From Agrostemma githago (Eukaryota > Streptophyta > Magnoliopsida > Caryophyllales > Caryophyllaceae): a DNA stretch of 64,000 nucleotides. The stretch covers positions 55,121,701 through 55,185,700 of the forward strand of contig OY288247.1 of NCBI GenBank assembly GCA_958450325.1. Reading direction: 5' to 3'. Shown piece by piece: positions 25,131-34,824 of the stretch (position 1 is the first letter of the stretch; the number at the start of each line of letters is the position of its first letter). The position numbers were made by a program, and so were the translations under genes. The notes beneath the pieces were generated by a model. The model saw only the letters and a program-made list of their open reading frames with translations, did no database searches and was not told the DNA's origin.

Positions 25131-27376
25131 TGAAGTATAAAGTTCTTAAATTATAATTAAAAAATGTTAAATTTCACGATAACCCAAGATGTTAAATTGT
25201 TCAAAGTTTTTACAAAATGGGGAGTTTTAAAATTTGAAATTATGCTTCAAAATGTTAGAATTTCATGAAAATCAAAATTTGTAGATTAATCAAACTTTTC
25301 ATAACACAAGTTTGGGGAAAATAATAAATGGATAAATAGAGTTAAAGTCAACGACAAATCGAAACAAAAGTTTTTAAACCCGATAAAGAAGTCGAAAGGG
25401 ATTGGCTGATGAAGAAGAAGAAGCGGGATTCAAGAGAAGCTAAGGGGAGGACGAATTTGATAGCCAAATAGAACTCTCAAGAATTGAAGAATAAATTAAC
25501 CATCTCGAGATTCTCAGTATGACTTCCACAACACGGGTTCCTAATGTCCATCAAATAACCTTAAATCCAATATTAGGCACTAGGTGGTACTACTCGGTCA
25601 CAATCTCCAAAAATGTCTTACGTGACTATCCAATCGTTCAAGCAACACGATACTAATCCACAAATACTTTAGAATCAAATTCATAACTAAGATTCCAACG
25701 GTTAACAAAACATACCCAAACCCTTGATCGATAAGGCTCCTAATTTCAAACTCATAAGGTTTGAACTCGAGGTATGCTCCAAATTTCTCGAGGTAAGGAA
25801 CACTAAACAAGGTCCACCAATATAACAATGCTCGGGCACAGAATCCTCAAAATTATTACCAACATGTTTATAATGCCACAAGTAAAGAAGTTGGGGGAAA
25901 GTATAACAAATCCACAAACACGCTCAAACCTATAGGTAATGGCGCAAACACTCACATCTTCAAACACGTCATAGGGCTAAGGTTTCTAAAAATTCCACCA
26001 AATTTCATATTGTATCAGCGAAACCACCAAAATATTTATTAACTCAACGAAGCCACAATCTCGTTGGTCTAAGGTTATAACAGTCCCAATAAAATGATCC
26101 GTGTTATAGTATTCCTCAAAACAGCACAATAAAACCAAACTGTGATTGTGCAAGATAGTTCTCTTCTCCAGAGACAACAACAATTTATCCCAGTTAGATC
26201 ACTCAACTTCAAAGTTCATAGGTTACAACCTTAAACGAAGATCAACGATCTAATCCTTAAGAAATACGGGTAATCTATGTCAACCAAAATTTCAAACGAC
26301 ATTAATGAAAACCTTCAATGGTACCACAACACTCAGGCTAACACCTTAAACAATACTCTATGTTCCCAAATATTCGCGATGCATCCATTAAATAAGCATT
26401 AGGTAAGAATCCAAAGTTGTAATATTATCAGTTACACTTAGTTTGGTTCTAGGTTAGGTACTAGGTATCCATCAAATATGACATACTCTTACTACTCCCA
26501 AATATATCCAACTCTAAGTACCCCAAAATAATCAAGGTAACCTATAACCCAAGGTTCAGTGTCTAAAGTATCATCCTAATTTCATCAAGCTAACATTTTG
26601 CTATTCAAATTAATCCTCAAGAATTTCTTACTTGCTTAGAAGGTAGGGCAGACTCAAAATCCTCAAACCAGGTACCAAGGGTTTACCAAACTTCAAACAT
26701 CCATAACATTTCACGGGGTTCACTGAGGCGAAAATCGGTCAAACCAAAGAATCTCAAGAGGAAAGATGGTAAAGTAGGAGAATTAATCGAAGACTTATCA
26801 CAAGAGTGAAGACGAGAGTTTATAAGAGAAGAGTTAGAAGAAGTAGAGGAAGGAAGGGAGAAATCGATGATCCTATAATACTAAGTTCTAGAACCAGAGG
26901 AAAATCTTCGGGCCTCCAGAGTTCACGAGGGAACTAAAAGGATTACTTTATCTTCTTGTAGAGGAACGAGCACACAAGTCTTGGGTCGCTCCATCTGGAT
27001 CTACTACTGCAAGGTCACGGAACAAGGATCTACTCTTGATAATCTAACCTATAGCTTGAGCAAACTAAACCGGGGCTGAAAAGTCACCATCGACATCTTT
27101 CTTGGAGCACCAAGTTGTCCACTCGAGTCAGCAGGCTTTGAGAGTGCTAAGCAGGTCTTCTCCCGATCTGGAGCAGCATATCAGCATCTAGTTCTTTATC
27201 TTCTTCTCGATAAAAGAAACAAATATTCAATGCTAGTCATTGAGTTACAAGCACAAATAATCCTAACAGTTAAGTACTTATTTGTTTCTACCCATTTCTA
27301 ATAATATTTTTATGTACTATTTGAATAATTTACTAGTATTTTCCTTAATTTCAGGTTAAGCGTTGGGTGCAGTGAT

Positions 27377-27388
27377 GCTCTGATACCA
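27377..27388 (-). promoter_or_regulatory. Primer binding site of Int2/L3
   Basis: Intact TGGTATCAGAGC on the minus strand, 2 bp from the L3 edge at 27391. Confidence 0.85.
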
Positions 27389-30099
27389 ACTGTAATCCCC
27401 TAACAAAATCTAATGCGATACAGTGGCGGAAACACTGTAGAGTCGGGATTAAAACAAACTGTAACTATGTCTTAAAAATTAAAATGGTAAAGTCAAACAA
27501 TACGCCGTGAAAAAAAATGGCCAGAATTTAAAACAATCCCTTAAAGGGGTATGAACAATCCATAAGACAAAATTATTAAATTAAACAAGCAGGATTCACA
27601 CTGCTCGCTAGCCCACACCCGGAAACACGTATACCTGCCATGTTAAAACATAACAGACACAATCAGTGGGGAGCAACGTCAACGTTCTCCCAACCAAATC
27701 ATATCGATAATAATAAAAATATTCAAAATGGCGTTATGGACAGGATTAGTGTAGACGGCTAGACTTTTACTATGTGAATACTAAAACTAGGTTCGAGAAC
27801 TTAGTTCAAACAAATCAAACTTCGATCTCTAGCTAGGCTACTCAACCATAATGGGACGGTAACTTATAAATGCGTGGCCCTACTTTAAGACAATGCACAC
27901 CCCTCCTGGGATTACCTGTCACCCAGTTCAACTTATGACGGCTACTTACTGCGAGGCCTAAGCTTAAGGTCCAAATGTACACAACTCCCGGGATACCTGT
28001 CACCCGGTTCAACAACCAATGTACCGATTCCTGATACACTAGCCTTATAAATGATGTCAAAAACGTAGACCCTAGAATATATTACTCTAACCTCACACTT
28101 GTCCTTATTCCATAACTCCGAAACAAAGCCATTATCGATATTCAAAAGATATAATCATTATAAACAATAAGAGAACAAAAGGAAAAAGGACCACTTTCCA
28201 AAAGAGGAAACTTTCTATTTTAGGAAACTTCTATTTTTAGAAACTTTATTAAAATAGCATCATATCAAAATAATGAAAGTATTAGTTTATACTAGTACAA
28301 CACTTTAGTAAACGATATAGATTTATAAAACTAGTACTTTCGCCCTTAACGATATTAATTATCAAAGTGAGAGCATTTAGGTTTATGAAATTATTAAAAT
28401 ATCTTGCAAGTGTTTATAAAATAATTAAAAAGGTCTTAAACATTTTAATACTACTAATCAGGGTGCTTTAAAATTTTACGAAACTAAAATTCCCTAATTA
28501 TTATTAGTTTCGACAATACGATTATAAATAGGGTTTTACGGTAAATGTCCATTTAAATAATTTAATGTCTTTTATTTATTTAAATCAGTGAATATATTTA
28601 GAGTACCTTAAGGGGTGATTTAACTCTTAAAGTTTCAGATTTAAATATTTTTAAAATGGCTGGAAAAAAAATTCTTTTAGGTGAAACGGATCGTTATATC
28701 GATGAATCGTAATTTTGTCCAAAAATCAATACTTATCAATTAAAGACTCTAATAAATAGCACAAAAATTACGTAATATAGATAAAATATATTTATGAACA
28801 TTCTTTCCAGAAAAGAAAATTTTCCAGAATCCTAAAACTCGGGTTTTAAAGCGTTTTCCCGTTAATTCTCTAATCTTGGCAATAACGATTAATAAAAATA
28901 ATAATTACCAAACGATTTACGTATTAATATCCAAAACTATTATTAAACTTAAAAATCATGACTTTCCAGAATCTACCATTTTTTTAGATTTCCAAAAATT
29001 CCAGATATAATAAATTCCGTCAAAACCGTCTTTAAAACCCGTTTTCACAATTAACGATTCCATTAATAAAACTTATTGTTCCTAACATTTTATTAAAGCA
29101 CTAAAAATCATAAAATTACATTTTATTATGAAATTATCAGAATCATATTTTTTTTCCAGATTTAAACAAAAGACCAGAAATCGAGAATCTAAACGACAAA
29201 CACGGTTTTAACTATAAACGATGATTTAAAGTCATTAATTAATTCATCCACTTAAAAATTCCTAAAATTTATGAAAATATTCATAAAATTCTATTTCATC
29301 AGAAATATTGTGGACATGAAGTAGGTCCACCCCGACGCGGCCACCCGCGGGTTTGGGGAGGCGAATGAATCTCCATATGAGAATGGATTGAATTGAAATT
29401 TAAATATATGTGGAGTCGCCACCGAACTTTGTGGGAGTTTGGGCCCGTTCGAACCCACTATATGTCGTAGTGGGCCGTGTACAAAATACGGCCCATTTCC
29501 GATGTCAGAGTTTATTGGGCTCGTCCCTTTGCATTTGATACCGATACCGACATTATCGGATATCGTGTATTAAATGACTCTTGTGCGCCAACGGTTTCGG
29601 GCATCCGGAAACTGAGCTTCTGAGTAAGGGGTGAGGGTACGTGTTGGGAAGCCCACGAAGGACACCCAACCCCGCCCGCACTAGCAGCCTCTACTAAGAT
29701 CTCGAATGACTTTCTAATACGCGCATTAGTTGAACGGGAAAATGTTATGCAAACAGTATGTTCCCTAAACATGCGAGAAATTGAAAGGGTTTCTATGTCG
29801 ATTTAATGCAACTAAAATATTAACGTCAAAGTTGTACTTTAGCATGTGGGTTCGTTTTAGTACGAAAAAATAAACATCCAATATTGACAAAAGAAACAAC
29901 AAACGGTTAGTAACAGTATAACGATATTAACGGTTTTTTCAAATATTGAATTGTGTAGAATGATGCAAATGAATTAATGCATGGTTTTGAAAAGATGTTT
30001 CACGTGATTAATTGGGCACGTGTTGACCTAAGTCACAAAAAACGGTTAACGAGACTCGAATGCTATTGTGGGACTCACGGTTTAACGTGGTAAAGGGCC

Positions 30100-30339
30100 A
30101 CTCGACCGAGTCATTGTGGGACTCGACCGAGTGGACCTCTGAAAAAGGTTCTGTCAAGGTTTTGGGACCCTACCCAATCGAGTTATTGACCAACTCGACC
30201 GAGTACGTTGCCACTCGACTGAGTCATTGTGAGACTCGACCGAGTGGAGGTCAAAAAGACATTCTGTCTCGGTTTTTATGATGTCACTCAATCGAGTGGC
30301 ATAGGCACTCGGTCGAGTGGCATAGGCACTCGGTCGAGT
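30100..30339. repeat. Palindrome cluster in Tat 3' LTR (downstream of TATA)
   Basis: Palindromes or near-palindromes start at 30100, 30121, 30172, 30193, 30213, 30234, 30286, 30307 and 30328. Neighbours are mostly 20-21 bp apart and pairs repeat every 72-73 bp. The last two are a direct duplication of ggcactcggtcgagtggcat-like sequence. Confidence 0.9.
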
Positions 30340-31426
30340 GGCATCTGCACGAACCAGGTTCGTTTGCAATTTTTTTATCGATTTCGAAATTGCTTTTGAT
30401 TTTGACGATTTGATGAATTGAGCATGAATATTGTGGAATTTATACTCGATTCTGAATTTGAATGCTCGTTGTATCCCATATTCGATTATTGAATAGATAT
30501 GAAATAGTTAGAGCGAGATAAAAAAAATCGTTGTAAGTCGTTTTAAATTAACTATCGCGATCTGAGTAGATTTCCTCCGCGTTTAATAATGTCGTAATTC
30601 TAACGAATCGTATGACAATTACTTTAGCATCAATAGAAATCACGTTAGTTAATTAATTTGACTAGAGCGTTAGATTCGACGCCTAATCATGGAATTAGTA
30701 TCGAATTTAAGAGATCGACGCTTTGCTTAAATTGAAAGACTTGATTCCCTCGGCTTTTCCAACATCGAAATAAGTCCCTAAGGACTGTGATGTCAGATCC
30801 ACGTCAACGGGTTTCGACCCTTTACAATATGTGTTTTGAAAAAGGTTTTAGAAAATCGATGCAATATGCGACTAATAATAATAACGCGAACAAGATAAAG
30901 ATTATTGTTTAAGTTAACTTGTCTCAATAATCAAGTAATTGGGGTGTCGGAATAAGCGAACGGCAATGCTGTGTGCGGTACACTTGTATATTCGGGTTTC
31001 CTTATTCCGACATCCCTTATACTCGACACAAATCGACAAGTATTTTAATGTTTTATAATACTAACGATAATAACGATATTATGATGCGATACAGAAATAA
31101 AAAAAATAAAAAAACGAGGAGAAGGAGGAACATGACGAGAGGAAGAGAAGAATGGAAGAAAAGGGTTTTGCACCCTCACCCTACATGTTCTTGTTCTCGG
31201 TATGGACTCGTCTAGATGTGGCTTGCACGGGAGTAATCGAGTATATAGGCTAAGTTGTGGTGGTTTGGGTGTTGCATTCCTAAAGCTAGGTTTAGGGTTT
31301 TGATTCCTAGGCTAGGGTTAGGGTTTGCTCGGTGTAGAGTAGAGTTTGAATTAGGGTTTCGAGATGTGTAAAGTTTAGGGTTACTAAAAGGTTGAAAGAT
31401 GTCCAATTGAGTGTGCATGGGGTTGC

Positions 31427-31433
31427 ATATATA
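31427..31433 (-). promoter_or_regulatory. TATA box of Tat 3' LTR
   Basis: The core atatata in gcatatataggc is about 30 bp downstream (minus strand) of the nearest palindrome. Confidence 0.6.
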
Positions 31434-31461
31434 GGCAAAGCCAAGGACCCCGGTTAGGGTT

Positions 31462-31563
31462 CCTCGACCGAGTAACCAGCTGACTCGGTCGAGTGGCCCG
31501 GTGTGCTCGCAGTCGGGCTTGAAACATGCCCACTCGATCGGGTGGGTTGGGCACTCGATCGAG
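31462..31563. repeat. Palindrome cluster upstream of TATA, Tat 3' LTR
   Basis: Sites lie at 31462-31473 (first base changed), 31483-31494, 31532-31543 (one base off) and 31552-31563. Spacings are 21 and 20 bp within pairs and 70 bp between pairs. Confidence 0.88.
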
Positions 31564-31946
31564 TGGCCCAACTGGGTCGCGCGGGTCCATTGTCTTGGAC
31601 CTTGACTTGGATTTTTTATGGGTTTGTGTTTTACTTGGACTTTTGATGTTGTGAGGGGCTGTTTTGTATGTCTCGGAAATGACTTTGACCAGGGTTGACC
31701 CAATCATTAAAAGTCGGTTTTATTTTCGGTGTCGGTTTTGGCCCAAATTAGTCTTGTTTGACTCGGAACGGTCCGCTGGGCCTGAATTTGAGGTCAGTTT
31801 TGTGAGATTTGTACTCCATAAGTGCTTTAGCCAACAACTAATGGATTTGAGCCCATATCCGAGCGCGTAGAAACGCGTCCGATCATCATCGGGTGTTTTT
31901 TGGGAACTACCATAGCCACATGGCAGTCAAAATGCGGGTGTCTACA

Positions 31947-31958
31947 GAGCCCCCACTC
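31947..31958 (-). promoter_or_regulatory. Polypurine tract of Tat element
   Basis: The minus strand reads gagtgggggctc directly against the LTR start TGTAGACACC, the expected place for plus-strand DNA priming. Confidence 0.75.
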
Positions 31959-32470
31959 TGACTGAGGCTTGGACAAGGCAAAAGTCAGAGTAGCCACCAG
32001 GCCAATCGAAGATGGAAACCGGGCGGACTTCCGGTCGGGTCGTTTATAGTCCATTAGACTCGCGTGAAGGGCTCGCCAGCCATAAGCTAGAAGTCATACC
32101 TGAGCTGATGATGATAACTCCGTGGGGAATTGGACTTGTCGCATAAGTCCTGGGTGCGCCTGTATGTAGACTCATCTCGTGCTATTCCGGGAAAATGCCA
32201 CCTAGGGCTTTCCGCTGGGGAGGTAAAGTGGGTTGTATGTAGTCGTACCTGTATAAAATGACTCGCGCTGGGGAAAATGATTTTTTTGAAATTTTTGAGA
32301 ATTTTGAAATTTTTAATTTTGTTTGAAATTTTGACTCTTAAAGAAGTTTAGGAAAGTTTGGGATGAATATCTCCGTGCTAGTATCGAGACTAGGCTTGTG
32401 GCTTGATTCTTTTTGGAATTAGGAAATTATTGTGCAAGGAAGATATGGAAAGAGTGTTATAGAATCAATA
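31959..32470. other. Non-coding stretch between LTR and antisense gene
   Basis: No reading frame or known motif is seen. It includes a T/A-rich patch near 32280-32340. It is the upstream region of the plus-strand gene and the trailer of gag-pol on the other strand. Confidence 0.6.
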
Positions 32471-32479
32471 CTATAAATA
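32471..32479 (+). promoter_or_regulatory. TATA box of the antisense gene
   Basis: CTATAAATA on the plus strand lies about 100 bp before the first in-frame ATG (32571) and is followed by a CT-rich leader. It matches the plant TATA consensus and lies outside the LTR, so the gene probably has its own promoter. Confidence 0.65.
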
Positions 32480-33212
32480 CCCCTCCCTTGTCATTGATTT
32501 TTCCTCACATTCCTCCACAACTCCTCCCTTGTCAAAAGAAAGACTTCTTATTCATCTCAAGAAAATAGGCATGGGAATCGACAGGTTGACTGTGATGCTG
32601 CAGGAAAGGTCCCGACGTTTTAGGGACGGGGATAGAGTGGCTTTGAATCAAACGGGTATTAGTCAACTGTATACATTCCGTCAGATGCAAGTTGATCGCC
32701 ACTTTCTGGATGCATGCTTGTCTTACAGGGACGACATATATCATGTCTTTGCTTTCCCCCGGGGCGAAGTCTGCCCTTTACCTGAGGAGATTGCAGCTAT
32801 AGGAGGATGGAAACCGATACTCCGTCCCGCTGTCCCGTACTCGATCTATGACCCAAGGAGGAAGATTTGAGAATTTCTAGGGCTTTCTCACAACGAGGTA
32901 TCCCGTATGATGGAGGGTGATAATATTTCTCTGATCGACTTGGCTGAGAAATTTATGAATCCTCTTGATGTCCGGGTCAGACCGGCTTACAGCCGTAGGG
33001 CTTTTTCTTTCTGCATGCTCCATGTTTATGCTTTCGAAGGTCACATGGATTTGCTATCATGCATGGGAAGCGTCCGTCCTTTCACCGCGGTGGATTTGAT
33101 GGAGACTGAACACAGTCCGGCTTGGCGTATCACGGGTGAAAACATCCAAGGATTGGATAATCGCAAGAGGGATTCGTCGGTCCGTCTCGCTGGAAGTACC
33201 CCTTTGCTGCAA

Positions 33213-33523
33213 GTATGTTACTTTGCATTTTATTTTTCCCAAATTCTTGATTTCTTATTTTTTTTGCGACTTTTGCTACAGCAGTGGGCACCCGATCGAG
33301 TCACCCTGGCACTCGATCGAGTGCCTTCGTAAAAACCTCATGATCTGCTCTCAGAGGTACCACTCGATCGAGTCACCCTGGCACTCGATCGAGTGCCCTC
33401 GTAAAAGCCCCCTGTTTGCGTTCAGGGGTACCACTCGATCGAGTGTCCCAGGCACTCGACCTAGTGCCCTTAGGCGGACGCCTATTTCGCCTCGGGAACT
33501 CATGTTTTTGTTTCCTTTTTCAG
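33213..33523 (+). other. Intron of the antisense gene (311 bp)
   Basis: Donor aa|GTATGT and acceptor tttttCAG with a long T-rich tract, phase 0. The middle is filled by three palindrome pairs (33290-33464). Lengths in reading frames here (e.g. 33136-33537) come from those repeats and are not coding. Confidence 0.75.
33290..33464. repeat. 71-72 bp tandem repeat of palindrome pairs in the intron
   Basis: Sites start at 33290, 33311, 33362, 33382, 33433 and 33453. Pairs are 20-21 bp apart and repeat every 71-72 bp. The core ACTCGATCGAGT is perfect at 33311, 33362, 33382 and 33433. Confidence 0.92.
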
Positions 33524-34117
33524 ATTTGGCTATATGAGAGGCTATCAGTGATAGATCCTTCTTCTGATGCGAGCAACTACCGTCATAACCAGGTGATGAC
33601 GAGGAGGCAGGCCATTGACTTTTCTCGTCAGATTACGCAGAAGTATTGGGACGAGGTGTTGTCTTTTCACACTGGCCCGTTAATTCGATGGGTAGTGCCG
33701 TGGTGGCCCATCTATCTTTGGACTGGCCTGGACCCGAGGGACAGAGCCCGCTATCAGGTAATCCTATCTTTCAGGCAGACGGTTCATCTCTACCCGGATC
33801 GCATACTAAGGCACTATGGATGGACCCAGCGAATTCCAGAAGTTGAAGCAGTTGTGAGTGACCCAACCCAACTGACTGATGTAATGTGCGACAATTGGAT
33901 GCAAAGATGGTATACCCGACACACTTGGCCCGTCACCAAATCTCGTCACTCGACTTGGGTTTCAAGCTCTTACATGAAGTGGACTAAAGCGGGTGATGCT
34001 AAAGCCCGAGCTGCTCTGGAGGTTGATGAGGCTTTTGACCTGCTGCGAAGGGAGCAAGCTAAAGAGAACAGGGGCTTCTTTGACGAAGGTGACACCCCGG
34101 CTACTATGGTCTGATTA

Positions 34118-34446
34118 ATGTCAGGCCAAAAGAAGAAGACCAAGACTCAAGCTGGAGGGTCCAGTGCTAAAGGTGGTTGGGGGAAGTGAGCCCCCAGACT
34201 GACTTGGAGAGGAGACTGGGCCCAAAACTAGCCGTGCAGGACCGACTTGGCCCACGAGATAGACTACCCAAGCACGTACGGGCTCGACTTGGGCCCAAGA
34301 CCGTGATAGAAGACCCACCGTCCAAGAAACGGGTTCGAGCTAAGGAGGTTCTCCTCGTGATTCGGGAACGCTCGTCCCCGCCCCGGCGACCTCGAGCCGC
34401 ACGCGACACAAAAGATAAAGGAAAGGGGAAGATGTCGGGATATTAG
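34118..34446 (+). pseudogene. Possible broken C-terminal tail of the antisense gene
   Basis: After the stop at 34114 the same frame continues with ATG at 34118 for 23 codons (Lys-rich, SGQKKKTKT start) to a TGA near 34190. A second frame then runs to TAG at 34444-34446 and is very basic (SKKRVRAK, PPRRPRAARDTKDKGKGK). The bases between look like a low-complexity, Lys/Arg-rich tail split by a stop and a frameshift. The basic runs resemble nuclear localisation signals. It may instead be 3' untranslated sequence. Confidence 0.35.
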
Positions 34447-34824
34447 TCTTCTTTATTATTATTTGAGTATTACTATTATTTTTTGGTGTGATATTTTTTT
34501 TTTTGTAATTCCCGAGTTTGTCGACCCTTTTTTTAAATAAAGACGTATTAATGAATACCGTTCCCGTCTTTTCGTTTATTGCAGTGGTTGTACCCTTTTG
34601 ATGGGTTGCCTACGTATCCACAATTAGCGGAATCAAACCAAACGTAGTTCAAAATTGATTTGATTTTTTTGCAATTTTAGAAATACATCAAGACAATTAG
34701 TTCAAGATGTGCGACAGTAGAATAATTAACTCTAACTTATTGACTTGTCTATAATTTTTGAAAATTTATAAAAAAAAAAAAGACAATTTTTTATAAATTT
34801 TTGCAAATGACATTGAGATGGGGT
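34447..34824. other. Convergent intergenic gap with poly(A) signal
   Basis: AATAAA at 34536-34541 (plus strand) follows a T-rich stretch with TTTGTAAT, a likely end for the antisense transcript. The rest, up to the integrase stop at 34825, is AT-rich with no frame. Confidence 0.55.

Larger units (their letters stand above)
18113..27390 (-). mobile_element. Family B internal region Int2, interrupted twice
   Basis: Same internal sequence as Int1, split by a solo Tat LTR (18356-20931) and a LINE (21439-25114). Without them it is about 3.0 kb. The tract agtggtg-like purine run next to 18112 (plus strand atcctccccacc) is the polypurine tract; the primer site is at 27377-27388. Non-coding. Confidence 0.8.
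29309..31946 (-). repeat. Tat element 3' LTR (minus sense), 2638 bp
   Basis: Edges are TGTGGACATG and GGGTGTCTACA. It holds nine palindromes at 30100-30339, four at 31462-31563, a TATA motif between the second cluster and the body, and the conserved block at 29575-29697. It has one more 21-bp palindrome unit than its partner LTR. Confidence 0.93.
32571..34114 (+). pseudogene. Antisense accessory gene, plant-mobile-domain/DUF7745-like, two exons
   Basis: Exon 1 is 32571-33212 and exon 2 is 33524-34114 (stop TGA 34112-34114). The intron has GT at 33213 and a T-rich tract ending CAG at 33521-33523. The splice joins LLQ to IWLYERL without breaking frame, matching the LLQ(L/I)W.(Y/W)ER motif of plant mobile domain proteins. 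Exon 1 has FPRGEVCPLPEEIAAIGG, resembling the conserved first part of that domain. One TGA at 32868-32870 interrupts exon 1; the frame is open on both sides, and a C-to-T change at a CpG would explain it. Accessory ORFs like this are known in some Tat elements, in either orientation; the molecular role is unknown. It converges with pol. The family call is from motif memory, not a search. Confidence 0.72.

Noticed and set aside
30154..30369. ORFs rich in TRPSAYATRPS or SIEW/SVEW words (also 31384-31707, 43007-43366, 33136-33537, 44336-44542)
   Set aside because: These translate the palindromic repeats; frames are not kept between copies and there is no domain.
33290..33464. Regular direct repeats as a CRISPR array
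   Set aside because: The genome is eukaryotic, there are only about three units, the 'spacers' are related to each other, and the repeats are palindrome pairs shared with the LTRs.
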